Shown here: positions 16,687-25,990 of the stretch, in pieces | Position numbering within the stretch: position 1 is the stretch's first letter | Layout of the letters: each line of letters opens with the position of its first letter | Assembly: GCF_003572205.1 (NCBI RefSeq) | Contig: NZ_QXNY01000003.1 | Coordinates: 558,001 to 622,000 of the forward strand | Reading direction: 5' to 3' | Source of the DNA: Algihabitans albus | GTDB taxonomy: Bacteria > Pseudomonadota > Alphaproteobacteria > Kiloniellales > DSM-21159 | Length of the DNA stretch: 64,000 nt | Made by a program: the position numbers and the translations under genes | The notes under the pieces: model-generated | The model's input: the letters and a program-made list of their open reading frames with translations, nothing else | What the model was told of the DNA's origin: nothing | The model's database searches: none

Positions 16687-18659
16687 GCGGACGACTCCCT
16701 GCGCCGGGTCCGCAGGCGCTCCAAGGTGCGGTTTCGATTCTTCTGGGAGGCATCGGCGCGGGCAAGCACCCCAGGCGCGCCGTTCTGAAATTTCTCGGGC
16801 TTGGCCACATTGCCATTGTCCGTCCGATCCTCCGGCAGCTCCGAGGGCGAAGCGCTGTCAGACTCGCCAGGAGCGGCGGCCGTCTCCGTAGACACCGCCT
16901 CCTCGAGCGAAGCCGAAGCCCCTGCCGGCAAGGCGGCAGCTCCGGGCGGGAGGCTTGGCTGCGCAACGGCGGCTGGCTCCTGCAAGCGGCGCAGAATCTC
17001 GCTGCGTTCACCAGCCATCACCACACGCCCATCGTGAATGACGACCAAGCGGTCGGCCGGCCGCAAAATGGCAGGCCGATGGGCGACCAGCACGACCGTG
17101 GCACCCCATGCCTTGGCCGCTTCGACGGCCTTCATCAGATCGGCCTCTCCCTGGCCGTCCAGACTGGCATGCGGTTCGTCGAGGACCAGCAGTTTCGGGC
17201 GCCCATAGATCGCCCGGGCCAGGCCGAGTCTTTGGCGCTGCCCTCCCGAAAGCGAGGAGCCGCCATCGCCGATCTGCGTGTCGTAAGCGTTCGGCAAAGA
17301 CAGGATGAACTCGTGGACGCCCGCGGTCTTCGCCGCCCAGATGATATCTTCGGACTCGGCGTCGCCGTCCATCCGCGCGATGTTCTCGCGAACGGTTCCA
17401 TCGAACAGTTCGACATCCTGCGGCAGATACCCCAGGTACCTTCCGAGTTGTGCGGGATTCCAATGCCGGATTTCAGCGCCGTCCAAACGCACAGTGCCAC
17501 GTGTTGGCGTCCAAACACCGATCAGAAGCTTGCAGAGAGTCGACTTGCCGGCTCCCGACGGACCGATGATTCCGACCACCTCGCCAGGTGACAGATCGAG
17601 CGAGACCGCCGCGACAGTGGGTTCGCTGCGACCTTGCGGCACCAACCAGACATCATCGAAAACGACCTTGCCCTTGGGCTCGGGCAGGTCCATGCGCTCG
17701 ATTTCCTGCGGGAAGCGATCCAACAGCACGGTCAAGCGGCGCCAGGAGTCTCGTGCACCGATGAAGGTCCGCCAACTTCCCATCGACTGCTCGACCGGCG
17801 CGAGAGCCCGCCCGAGCAAGATGGAAGCAGCAATCATTGCACCGGCACTCATCTCGTTCTTCAACACCAGGTAGGCACCGAGCGCGAGAACGAGAGTCTG
17901 AGCCAGAAGCCTGAGGAATCGCGATGCGCCGGTTATGGCCGCGCCAGCATCGGAAGCGTTCAACTGTCCTAGGATCGCAGTGGCGTTGTCGCCAGACCAG
18001 CGCGCCCGTAACGCGTCGAACATGCCCATCGACTTGATCGCCTCGGCATTGCGCAGCGCGAATTCGAGGCGCTGGTTACCGGCCAGCGCCGCACCCGATG
18101 AAGCCGCCAACGGTTTGCGCGTCAGCCTGTCATTGAGGACGGCCAACGCGAAGAGCACAATGGCCGAGCCGAGACCGAGCAGCCCAAGCAACGGATGCAG
18201 GAAAGCGAGAGCGGCAACGAAAAAGGGTACCCAGGGCGCATCGAGCAGAGCCGTTACCTGACTGCTGCCCAAGAACCCACGCACACTGCCGAGATCGCGC
18301 ATCGGCTGAGCGGACGTGGGCATCCCGTTCAAGGTGCTCTCAACCGTCGTACGCAAGAGTTCGGGCGACAGGGAGTGTTCGACCTCGGCTCCGACCCGGC
18401 CCAGCAAGCGCAGGCGCACCGTCTCCAGAAGTCCCAACACCAGCAGAGCCAGAGCGGCGATCATCGTGAGGTAAAGCAGCGTGGCGGATTGACCGCTCGA
18501 AAGAACCTTGTCGTACACCAGCAGCATGTAGATCGGCGAGGTCAGCATCAGGAGGTTGGTGAGAGTGCTGAAGCCCGTAACTGTGAACAGGCCGCTCCAG
18601 ACAACTCGCTTGACCGCCTGCAGAGCCGGATTCTGTCGTTCTCGCTTCGCCGATGCCAT
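16683..18659 (-). CDS. Type I secretion ABC permease/ATPase (PrtD/PrsD-like) with C-terminal tail
   Basis: About 658 residues. There is no C39 peptidase domain; the transmembrane domain (about 15-310) begins TGFSTLTNLLMLTSPIYMLL, typical of PrtD/PrsD. The ATPase has GPSGAGKSTLCKLL, PQDVELFDGTVRENI, LSGGQRQRLGLARAI and LLVLDEPHASLD. Family members secrete RTX proteins, proteases or glycanases in one step. After the ATPase (from about residue 560) comes a ~100-residue tail rich in Ala, Pro, Ser and Glu that most family members lack. ATG at 18659 is chosen over a TTG one codon upstream. The beta-helix/LamG protein at 40755-43703 is a possible substrate in this window. Confidence 0.92.
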   Translation of the reverse strand: MASAKRERQNPALQAVKRVVWSGLFTVTGFSTLTNLLMLTSPIYMLLVYDKVLSSGQSATLLYLTMIAALALLVLGLLETVRLRLLGRVGAEVEHSLSPELLRTTVESTLNGMPTSAQPMRDLGSVRGFLGSSQVTALLDAPWVPFFVAALAFLHPLLGLLGLGSAIVLFALAVLNDRLTRKPLAASSGAALAGNQRLEFALRNAEAIKSMGMFDALRARWSGDNATAILGQLNASDAGAAITGASRFLRLLAQTLVLALGAYLVLKNEMSAGAMIAASILLGRALAPVEQSMGSWRTFIGARDSWRRLTVLLDRFPQEIERMDLPEPKGKVVFDDVWLVPQGRSEPTVAAVSLDLSPGEVVGIIGPSGAGKSTLCKLLIGVWTPTRGTVRLDGAEIRHWNPAQLGRYLGYLPQDVELFDGTVRENIARMDGDAESEDIIWAAKTAGVHEFILSLPNAYDTQIGDGGSSLSGGQRQRLGLARAIYGRPKLLVLDEPHASLDGQGEADLMKAVEAAKAWGATVVLVAHRPAILRPADRLVVIHDGRVVMAGERSEILRRLQEPAAVAQPSLPPGAAALPAGASASLEEAVSTETAAAPGESDSASPSELPEDRTDNGNVAKPEKFQNGAPGVLARADASQKNRNRTLERLRTRRRESSA

Positions 18660-19122
18660 CAAGATAACCCGTTCCTTGAGGGCAGAACCCTTGCCCGATC
18701 CGGATGTTTTTATACGTTCTGAAAGTTAATACCGTATTTTCGGCATTCTCCTAGCACCGGCATTTGACGAACATTCTGTGACAAACTTAGGCAGAGGAGA
18801 CTCCAATACGGTAGAAATGATGCATCCATTGCTTCACCTAACCGTCCCAGAGTGACGTTCTTGCGAAGATATTCCGGACTGTTAGCGAGAGCAGTCGTGA
18901 CAAATAAAACAAAAAATCTGCACGCTCTGGCTTACGAAGCTGAGACGGTGAGATGAAAATTCGTAGAGCACCACAATACAATAAACGTCTAGGAGAGAAA
19001 TTTAGCCAATTTAGCGATATAAATTATCCAAAACCCCGGCACCAACAGAATTTATATTTAACGATATTTATAGTGACACGTGATCAAAAAACTTCACTTC
19101 GGGAACTTTCGATTTTGAGAAA
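18660..19122. other. AT-rich intergenic region upstream of the secretion operon
   Basis: No open frame with coding character in 460 bases. A 9-base inverted pair TACCGTATT (18730-18738) and AATACGGTA (18805-18813) flanks a GC-mixed centre and could be an operator pair for the secretion operon. The right part (about 18890-19090) is strongly AT-rich and probably also covers the end of the barrel gene's transcript. Confidence 0.4.
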
Positions 19123-20604
19123 TTAGAATCCAAGACTCCCGCCGAAGAAAATCGTGTTCTCCGTATACTCATCTTCAGCTTGCCCGCTGAAACGCTGAGT
19201 TCGAGAAACACCTGTGAACACCCGAGCGTTCTCGGCCAGGCTATAGGAAAGCCGGGCCGTTCCGGAAAAAGTCCTCTCGCGCTCCTCGTCGTCCTCGTCA
19301 ACTTGGCTGGCATCGAAAATCAAGCTGGACGAAAGATCGCGACTCAAGGAGCGCGACCAGTTCGCAACGAGCGTCAAAGTATTTTCTTCCCGCGTTTCGA
19401 ACTCGCGATCCGTGTAACCGGCTGTAAGCCCGAAGCTATTGCGGCCATAGTTTCCGACAAGTCCCAGTTCACCGCTGGTGACCAGCGAGGCGCCCTCATC
19501 CAGATCTTCACCGAGGTCGCTCGGACTCAGCCCTATCGTCGGCTCCAAGGGATCCCCGCGGCGGTCGTTTGCGATACTGCCGAGCGAGGTATCGAGCGTT
19601 CTGTCCAGCGAACCGAACACCCTTAAACGCGGCGTGATCTCATAGTCGAGCTGGGCCTCGATCCGGTCGTCGTTATAGCGCCGCCCATAGGTCAGCAAGA
19701 GGCTGCCGCGGGTTCCGGTAAGCTCGAACCCGACATCCCAAAGCTCACCGCTAAGATCGCGCGTTCCGCCATCGTCGACATCGACGTAGCCGAAGCGGGC
19801 AATTCCCGTGAAAAACCGCGTGAACGCATAGTTGGTCGTGAGACTGCCCAGTCGCTCCTCGATATCGCTACCCGGGCCGTCGCGATCCAGGAGAATGGTC
19901 TTCTGGCGATCCAGTTCGAGCTCGAGTTCAAGACGATTCAGCACACTGCCACTGGTCACCGTCAGTGTCTGCTGCATGTCCCGCTCATTGGAGGTGTCGT
20001 CCTCGTCTTCCTCGCCCGTCACCCGCGTCTCGGTATGGCGAACGCGGAATTCCCCGTCCGCCCAACGGCCGAACCGCTGTTGGATATAGGGACTGGCCTC
20101 CAAGATATGGACCGACGCCGTATCGTCGTCGTCCGCGCCACGTTCGCCGGACACGGCACTGCCGCTGTCGATGACCGTTTGTGTCGACGACGCGCTGGCC
20201 TCGAGAAAGAAGAAATCCTCGAAGACCTCCATGGACCCGAATGCACGAACATCCTGGTCGAGACTGAGATTCTCGGCGTTTTCGCTTTCGACCGCCAAGT
20301 CCGACAGCAAACTAAGATTGAGGCGTCGGCCCTCGGCCGAGAACTCTGTTCCATAGCTTAGCGTATTGACGACACCTGCGGTCTTCTCGCCATCCGGGTC
20401 CAGATCGATGTTGTCGGTGACACTGACCTCCGTGCCGACCGACTGCTCAAGACGATACTCGGCGGCGTCGGTAGCTGCGGGCAGAATGACAGCCGTCGTC
20501 GCAAAAAGAGTCGCGATCCCCAAACCGGCCGCACGCCACGCGCTCTGGCGACCGCGAACCGTTGCCGGAGGGATGGCTCTTGAGGACGGGGGTGCGGTCC
20601 GCAT
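19123..20604 (-). CDS. Outer-membrane beta-barrel protein of the exosortase/EPS system
   Basis: 493 residues. A Sec signal peptide (about 22-47, ending in ATDA before AEYRLEQS) is followed by alternating beta strands with many acidic loops (for example GEEDEDDTSNER) and a final strand ending ...IFFGGSLGF, with the C-terminal Phe used for Bam insertion. The repeated two-residue hydrophobic alternation across the whole length and the setting resemble the PEP-CTERM-associated barrel family (TIGR03016 type). It may serve as an outer-membrane pore or accessory for the polymer or for the sorted protein; no function is proven for the family. It is followed on the same strand by the intergenic space before the secretion operon and lies 30 bases downstream of the Wza-type gene. 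Confidence 0.75.
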   Translation of the reverse strand: MRTAPPSSRAIPPATVRGRQSAWRAAGLGIATLFATTAVILPAATDAAEYRLEQSVGTEVSVTDNIDLDPDGEKTAGVVNTLSYGTEFSAEGRRLNLSLLSDLAVESENAENLSLDQDVRAFGSMEVFEDFFFLEASASSTQTVIDSGSAVSGERGADDDDTASVHILEASPYIQQRFGRWADGEFRVRHTETRVTGEEDEDDTSNERDMQQTLTVTSGSVLNRLELELELDRQKTILLDRDGPGSDIEERLGSLTTNYAFTRFFTGIARFGYVDVDDGGTRDLSGELWDVGFELTGTRGSLLLTYGRRYNDDRIEAQLDYEITPRLRVFGSLDRTLDTSLGSIANDRRGDPLEPTIGLSPSDLGEDLDEGASLVTSGELGLVGNYGRNSFGLTAGYTDREFETREENTLTLVANWSRSLSRDLSSSLIFDASQVDEDDEERERTFSGTARLSYSLAENARVFTGVSRTQRFSGQAEDEYTENTIFFGGSLGF

Positions 20605-20634
20605 AATCGCGAGAACAGCCAGCTTGAGCGAGCG

Positions 20635-21264
20635 CTACAGGAAGCTTTCGGGGATCAAAACGATATCACCCGGCAGCACCGCCACATTCGCGTCAACCTC
20701 TCCGTCACGCAGCAGCTCTTCCAGGCGCAAACGATAGGTGACGCGGTTGTCGCCGCGCCCGCGGATCAAAACGGCCCGATTACCATCCGCGAACTCGGTC
20801 AAACCGCCCACCTCGATCATAACATCCAGCAGTGTCATGTTCGCCCGATAGGGAATGGCCACCGGCGTCTGCGCTTCGCCGACGACACGAATCTGGTCGT
20901 CGAGAGGCCCGCCGAAACTCCGCACGATGACGGTAACGATCGGCTCCTGCACGAAGGGCCGCAGTGCTTCGGCGATGTCCGTGGAGAGCTGGGATGAGGT
21001 TTTCCCGGCCGCCAGCATGTCGGGATTGAGCGGCGTGGAGATACGTCCGTCGGGGCGCACCGGAATCTCACGAGACAATTCGGGGCTGCGCCAAACGAAT
21101 ACTTCCAGGGTATCCAATGGGCCGATGACGTATTCGGGCACCTCATCGGCGATATCCAAGGGCGCATCGCGCGCATCGGGATAGCTCGGCCCACAGGCCG
21201 CGAGCACCACGGCAAGGCAGGCGAGAATACAAAGGTGTAGATGGCTTCGACCGATCGACTTCAT
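20635..21264 (-). CDS. Polysaccharide export lipoprotein (Wza/EpsA-like)
   Basis: 209 residues. The signal peptide ends in a lipobox LAAC followed by GPSYP, so it is lipidated. The poly-export domain is clear: YVIGPLDTLEVFVWRSPELS, VRPDGRISTPLN, then an SLBB segment IRVVGEAQTPVAIPYRANMT and LPGDIVLIPESFL at the end. Family members form the periplasm-spanning outer-membrane export channel. The protein is short and lacks the long C-terminal helix of E. coli Wza, as in the EpsA-like proteins of exosortase loci. ATG at 21264 has GGGGGAAG at 7-base spacing, so it is preferred to the frame's upstream limit at 21312. Co-transcribed with the barrel gene. Confidence 0.9.
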   Translation of the reverse strand: MKSIGRSHLHLCILACLAVVLAACGPSYPDARDAPLDIADEVPEYVIGPLDTLEVFVWRSPELSREIPVRPDGRISTPLNPDMLAAGKTSSQLSTDIAEALRPFVQEPIVTVIVRSFGGPLDDQIRVVGEAQTPVAIPYRANMTLLDVMIEVGGLTEFADGNRAVLIRGRGDNRVTYRLRLEELLRDGEVDANVAVLPGDIVLIPESFL

Positions 21265-21816
21265 CGCAGATCTTCCCCCAACGATCTCGCACGCCTGGCC
21301 TGCCCATGCCATATCGAGATCACGCAGTAGCTGTGGATTCGCACCAACCGGCGCAGCGGTTCGATTTAGTACCCCGACCGCGAGAGCAGATCAAGCAAGC
21401 GTCAGGACGGGATATTGCCATTATCTAGAGTGTATAACGACTTAAAATCTTTTCGGTCATGCACAGGAAAACTATCGGATCCACCGACTGAGCTTGATCC
21501 GGATGTTGCAGCACTTGGCGCTTTGGAGCGGACCAGCTCCTTCGCGTTTAGATCTGCGCAACGTCAAGCGATGCGCTTTTGAATGCCGTTGCTCCCTATG
21601 CCTGCACGCAAAATTCCCGCCCCTCAATGCCTGAATCCTGGACCTGGATCCACTTTCAGACCCGGGTCCCGCTTTCAGGAAAGACGCGCCCGCCGGGAAC
21701 AACATGCCTATAGGAGACTGTCGCGGTGGCCGTACCGAAGGTGGCCTGCAGATGGCGTCCTCCTCCAGCACATAGGTAAGCCGCCAGTCGAGACGCCCTC
21801 GAAAGCCCATTCTCTC
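21265..21816. other. Intergenic, no supported gene
   Basis: About 550 bases between the export gene start and the terminator of the VPLPA gene. Minus-strand frame 21472-21810 has no domain, no ribosome-binding site and overlaps the terminator edge, so it is not called. The segment 21360-21480 is mildly AT-rich and probably carries the export-gene promoter. Confidence 0.45.
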
Positions 21817-21846
21817 AAAAAAAAGGGGGGCTCAGAGCCCCCCTTT
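21817..21846 (-). terminator. Strong Rho-independent terminator of the VPLPA-CTERM gene
   Basis: Perfect inverted repeat AAAGGGGGGCTC / GAGCCCCCCTTT centred at 21834. Read on the minus strand it is followed by eight T residues, the classical signal. It lies about 50 bases after the stop of the VPLPA-CTERM gene, so that gene forms its own transcription unit. Confidence 0.93.
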
Positions 21847-21896
21847 CCAGTCGTCGGCAGTCACGTCACCGCCTTCGATTTCTCCGTTGATACGGA

Positions 21897-22661
21897 TTAG
21901 GCCTCGTTACGGCCACGTAGCCAGCGCATCCCGAACAGGCCGCTGAGCGCGGTGATCAGGAACCAAGCCGCAGCCGGCAGCGGAGTCACGGCAATCTCGA
22001 CAGCGAAGTCGTCGTGGTTGTCGTCGTCGCCGGCACCGTTGTCGTCGAACAGCAAGACCAAGCGGTTACCGGTCGGGCCGGCATCGCCCCAGGTGTTGGA
22101 CGGGCCGAAAGAGCTGAAAAAGTTCACGGGGGAACCATCAGCATTGGTCACGTTGGAGCCGTTTTCGGCAAGATCGCCGCCGTCGATCGGATCGCCGGGA
22201 CCGCCAACGGTCTTCCAAGTGGCGAAAGCGAAGGGCAGCAGATAACCACCGACGCCAGCGTCAAAGGCCAGCGGAATCGACGAGAAGTCGACGGTGATGC
22301 TGGCGCCGTTGATGAGGCCCGTATCGTTGTTGGGCGCCACGACTTCCGAGAACAGAACCGTCGACGGATCGTTGAAGTAGTCGCCGTCGCCATCCAGATC
22401 GAGGCCGAAGGCGTTGCGGAACCCGGCTTCGAGACCGCGGAAGGTGAACGTGAGCGGGCGGCTGCGATCCGTGATGTAGATCTGGGCACCGAACACGCCG
22501 ACCGTGTTGTCATCGATCAGATCGTTGGTAGCTCCACCAGTCGCGACCGGACCAGCGGTACCACCATCGGCGAGCAAAGCAGCATGAGCGTCATGGGGCG
22601 TTAACGTGGCCGCAGCCAGCGCCATCACGCCAGCAGCTCCCCATACCTTGAGACTTTCCAT
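21897..22661 (-). CDS. VPLPA-CTERM sorting-domain protein (exosortase substrate)
   Basis: About 254 residues. N-terminal signal peptide (MESLKVW... ending DAHA, about 27 residues), an acidic Gly/Asp/Asn-rich secreted domain without a known family (about 28-224), and a C-terminal sorting signal: TPLPAAAWFLITALSGLFG followed by M-R-W-L-R-G-R, i.e. motif, membrane helix, basic tail. This is the VPLPA variety of PEP-CTERM, with T in place of the first V. It should be exported by Sec, cut and attached by the exosortase encoded at 29705. ATG at 22661 follows GGGGAGGGG; the frame's earlier ATG (22685) puts the ribosome-binding site inside the gene and is rejected. Single-gene unit with its own promoter and terminator. 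Confidence 0.9.
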   Translation of the reverse strand: MESLKVWGAAGVMALAAATLTPHDAHAALLADGGTAGPVATGGATNDLIDDNTVGVFGAQIYITDRSRPLTFTFRGLEAGFRNAFGLDLDGDGDYFNDPSTVLFSEVVAPNNDTGLINGASITVDFSSIPLAFDAGVGGYLLPFAFATWKTVGGPGDPIDGGDLAENGSNVTNADGSPVNFFSSFGPSNTWGDAGPTGNRLVLLFDDNGAGDDDNHDDFAVEIAVTPLPAAAWFLITALSGLFGMRWLRGRNEA

Positions 22662-22708
22662 TAGACCCCTCCCCTGGGTGGCCATGTGACAAAGATCGGA
22701 TGCCCGAC

Positions 22709-22737
22709 AAAATTTACGAAAATTTAAGTTATGTCAA
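22709..22737 (-). promoter_or_regulatory. Candidate sigma70-type promoter of the VPLPA-CTERM gene
   Basis: On the minus strand a perfect TTGACA (22737-22732) is followed 17 bases later by AATTTT (22714-22709), a weak -10, in an AT-rich stretch about 50-75 bases upstream of the ATG. Spacing is ideal; the -10 matches only 3 of 6 consensus bases. Confidence 0.45.
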
Positions 22738-23383
22738 GCTGGCAATTTCGAGGTATCGCGATATCGAACAAAGGAACGTGCCCTAACGAATCTCATGGTG
22801 GCCTGAACGATGGCAGGATCCGTCCGGGACCTTTCAGAAACCGGATGACGACCGGCTGAACCTAGATAACATTTTGTATTTAAATGCAAAAATCTAAAAT
22901 GACCTTGGCGGTGCAACCCCTTACGATCGCCTTTTCGAGCCTCGCCTGGCACCATCCGAGGCCCTTCGCGTGGAGACAGATTTAAGCACCAATGTATTAA
23001 AATTTTATACAAATTCGACAAAAATGAATAAGAAAAAATTTACTCCTGCGATGTTTTTCGGACATTCAGGATGGGAAAATCAATTTCAGCGAGGGTTTTC
23101 CGCAGGAAAATACCCTCGAAAAGATGGTCCAAGGCATCTAGCCGAGACATCAGCCGATCGGAGCGCCCTGGCTGCAGTCCGCACGCCATGGGCCTTTGAC
23201 TGAGCACAAGCAGCACCCGTCAGGTGACTTGCTCAGCCACCGGCTCGAGAGAGATCCAGAAAGCGTGGCCGCGAACTGACCAGGCTTCCGGTACAGCGGC
23301 GAAGAGTTTCCTGGCAACGCCTCACAGTGCAATGAGCCAGGAGGCCGATACCGGCTGACTGATCGCGACGCCCCTAACTCCTC
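22738..23383. other. Long intergenic region, no gene seen
   Basis: About 650 bases between the VPLPA promoter and the prsT stop. The middle (about 22970-23060) is strongly AT-rich with A/T runs; the rest is GC-rich. The short plus-strand frame at 22970-23203 starts in the AT block and has no domain features. No terminator-like hairpin was recognised for prsT. Confidence 0.45.
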
Positions 23384-25852
23384 CTATTGAGCGCTGCTGG
23401 TAGCTGGCGGCGCCTCGGCTTCTTCCCGCGCGGCGTCCTCAGCGGCAGCGAGCGTCGCGACAGCCTCGTCATAGCCGAGGAACTGGCGCTCGGCAGCCAA
23501 GGCGGTTTGCAGATGCTGAACCGCAGCCTGGTGCTCCCCCAGTTCGAAATGCACCAAACCTAGATGATAGTGAGCTTCGGGCAGACTGTCGGTGAGCCCT
23601 ATGGCACGTTCGAGATAGGCTTGCGCTTGGCGGTAATCGCCAAGTCTCAGCATCACCGCCCCAATGGTATCGAGCACGAAGGGGTTGCTGCTGCGGCGAA
23701 ACTCGGTGAGCAACTCATCTGCACGCTCGAGCGCTTCTCTGTTCTCCGGCTGCAGCCCGGCGAGCAGGGATGCGAAGTTGTTGACCGCCACCAGATTCTG
23801 GGGCTGTACCTCGACAAGCTGCTGGAAAACCTCGAGCGCCTGTTCGTTCTGGTCGGCACTGGCGAGGGTCGTACCCAACTGCAGCAGCAGCATGGGATTG
23901 TCGGGCAACGCACGCAAACCGTCGCGGTACACGGCGACAGCCGCTTCGGCCTCGCCTTGGCTTTGAAGCGCCGAGGCGAGCCCGAGATAGGGCGGCACGG
24001 CCTTGGCCTCAAGGTCGATGGCCTGCCTGAAATGCTCGGCGGCTTCAGGGAAGCGCCCGGCCGCCAGCAAGACTTCACCTTGCATCGTGGCGACATCGGC
24101 AGAGTTCGGCTGGTTTGCGCGGATCTCATCGAGATAGGCGACGGCACGGTCGGGCTGCTCCGCAGCGAGCAGCGCCCGAACACCGCCGGCCATCGCGATG
24201 TAGGCATCGGGGTTTTCGGCGCGGATCGCCTCGAACGCCTCGAAAGCATCCTCATATCGGCCCTGCTGGTGATAGAGCCGGCCAAGCAGCAGATTGCCCA
24301 GACCGGCCTGGTCCGGCAGTGCGATCAAGGCACCGATCGCGTCTTCCGCATCGCTCCAACGGCCCTCGCTGGTCGAGAGCTGCGCCTTCGCACCGAGCAG
24401 ACCCGGTGACTGAGGATCGATGCCCAGCGCTCGATCGAGGGTGGTCAAAGCCGTCGACGAACTGCCTTGTTGCGCCTGTAATGTCGCCAAGGTTCCAAGA
24501 GCGTCGGTGTCCCGAGGGGCAGCGCGCACCAGGCGACTGAGGGTCTGCGTGGCCAGCGCAACTTCGCCTTCGGCCAACTCCGCCCGCGCGAGCAAACGAA
24601 GTGCCTCCACCGAATCGGGGTTTGCGCGCAACGCCGTCCGGAAGTCCGAAATCGCCGTCTGGGAATCGCCGTCGATCAGGTTGAGTCTGCCGTTCAGAAG
24701 ACGAGAGCCGGCGTGGTCCTCATCGACTTCCAGCACTTCGGCAATCAGCTCCTCTGCGACCGCCCGATTGTTCTCACTGAGTTCGAGACGCGCCAACGCC
24801 GTACGTGCGCTCAAGCCTTCTTCTTCGGTTCCCGACCGCTCGATCTGATCTTCGAGTGCGGCTCTCGCTTCGTCGGGACGCTCGGCCTGGAACAGGAGGT
24901 TGGCCAAGGCGAAGCGATACTCGAAGATATCCGGATTTGCTTCGATACCGGCTCTCAGCTCGGCAACCGCAGCGTCGGTTCCTTCCGTTTGAGCAAGGAA
25001 ACTGGCGAGCACGAGCCGCGGCTGCGCATCGTCCGTGTCATCGCGAACGGCGTCGCGCAAGAGATCGGATGTCGCCTGGGTATCACCTTGAGCGAAGAGG
25101 AACTGAGAAAACTCGACCCGCAACGCGAAGTCGTCGGGGTCCCGTGTCATCAGGTCACGGTAAAGCGCGATGGCTTGATCGTCCCGACCTGCCGCAGCAA
25201 GCAGCCGCAACATCAACTGATTCAAGGAGGTATCGTCGGGCACCCGCTGCAGAGTGCTGCTCACGGCCGCGATGGCCGTATCGAGATCGCCGCGCTCGGC
25301 ATGGACTCCAGCCAAAACCGATGTCGCTTCGGGAGATTCCGGACGCTCGGCCAACACCTTCGTCGCCAGGCGTTCGGCCTCGCCGAAGTTATCCTCCCGC
25401 AGGGCGATGGCGGCGCTGAGAACCTCGACATCGAGGTTGTCCGGCGCCAGTTGCAGCAACTCCTGCTGCTTCTCCTTGGCTTGATCCAACTGGGCGCCGA
25501 GCAGCAGATAGCGGGCGAGCCGCAGTCGGGACTCGACGTGCTCCGCATCCATCTGCGCAACGGCTTCAAAGGTTCGATAGGCGGACTCGAATTCGCTCTG
25601 CGCCTCTGCGATCAATCCGAGGTAATATCTACTCTCGACGTGCCGAGGCTCTATTTGGAGAACGTTGCGGAACTCGACGCTTGCCCTTACATAGTCGCCC
25701 GATTCGTATAGCTCTTTGCCACGCTCGAGAAATTCTGCCTGCCGACTTTCTGCGCCGTCGCATGAAGCCAAGAGCAAGGCCAGCACGAGAACAGCAATGA
25801 CTTTTGTGCTTTTCTGGATGCAGGCAAGGAATCGGTAACCGAAACTATGCAT
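23384..25852 (-). CDS. prsT: PrsT-like TPR lipoprotein of the exosortase/EPS system
   Basis: 822 residues. A lipoprotein signal (VLVLALLLASC, Cys at about 30) precedes some twenty tetratricopeptide units, each about 34 residues with the usual small-residue pattern (for example ELYESGDYVRASVEFRNVLQ as the first). Length, lipobox and setting fit the PEP-CTERM-associated TPR lipoprotein PrsT. It probably scaffolds the export or sorting machinery at a membrane face in the periplasm. It is divergent from the chain-length determinant gene across a 138-base promoter region containing a CtrA-like sequence. The final residues are Ala/Glu-rich and disordered. Confidence 0.9.
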   Translation of the reverse strand: MHSFGYRFLACIQKSTKVIAVLVLALLLASCDGAESRQAEFLERGKELYESGDYVRASVEFRNVLQIEPRHVESRYYLGLIAEAQSEFESAYRTFEAVAQMDAEHVESRLRLARYLLLGAQLDQAKEKQQELLQLAPDNLDVEVLSAAIALREDNFGEAERLATKVLAERPESPEATSVLAGVHAERGDLDTAIAAVSSTLQRVPDDTSLNQLMLRLLAAAGRDDQAIALYRDLMTRDPDDFALRVEFSQFLFAQGDTQATSDLLRDAVRDDTDDAQPRLVLASFLAQTEGTDAAVAELRAGIEANPDIFEYRFALANLLFQAERPDEARAALEDQIERSGTEEEGLSARTALARLELSENNRAVAEELIAEVLEVDEDHAGSRLLNGRLNLIDGDSQTAISDFRTALRANPDSVEALRLLARAELAEGEVALATQTLSRLVRAAPRDTDALGTLATLQAQQGSSSTALTTLDRALGIDPQSPGLLGAKAQLSTSEGRWSDAEDAIGALIALPDQAGLGNLLLGRLYHQQGRYEDAFEAFEAIRAENPDAYIAMAGGVRALLAAEQPDRAVAYLDEIRANQPNSADVATMQGEVLLAAGRFPEAAEHFRQAIDLEAKAVPPYLGLASALQSQGEAEAAVAVYRDGLRALPDNPMLLLQLGTTLASADQNEQALEVFQQLVEVQPQNLVAVNNFASLLAGLQPENREALERADELLTEFRRSSNPFVLDTIGAVMLRLGDYRQAQAYLERAIGLTDSLPEAHYHLGLVHFELGEHQAAVQHLQTALAAERQFLGYDEAVATLAAAEDAAREEAEAPPATSSAQ

Positions 25853-25908
25853 AGTCGGGATCTCGCCTATTGCTATATGGATCTTTGATCCGACAGTAGC
25901 TATACCAA

Positions 25909-25930
25909 AATGGTTAGCTCAAGTTAAATG
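25909..25930. promoter_or_regulatory. CtrA-like site in the prsT / chain-length divergent promoter
   Basis: Read on the minus strand: TTAA-CTTGAGC-TAACCAT, i.e. 7 of the 8 fixed bases of the CtrA full consensus TTAA-N7-TTAA plus the extended CCAT. It lies roughly midway between the two divergent starts (25852 and 25991). Binding is not demonstrated. Confidence 0.4.
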
Positions 25931-25990
25931 TTCGCCATGAAATTCGTGAAATGTCGCGACATCTGGTGAAGCAGGGAAGCCACTAAAGCA

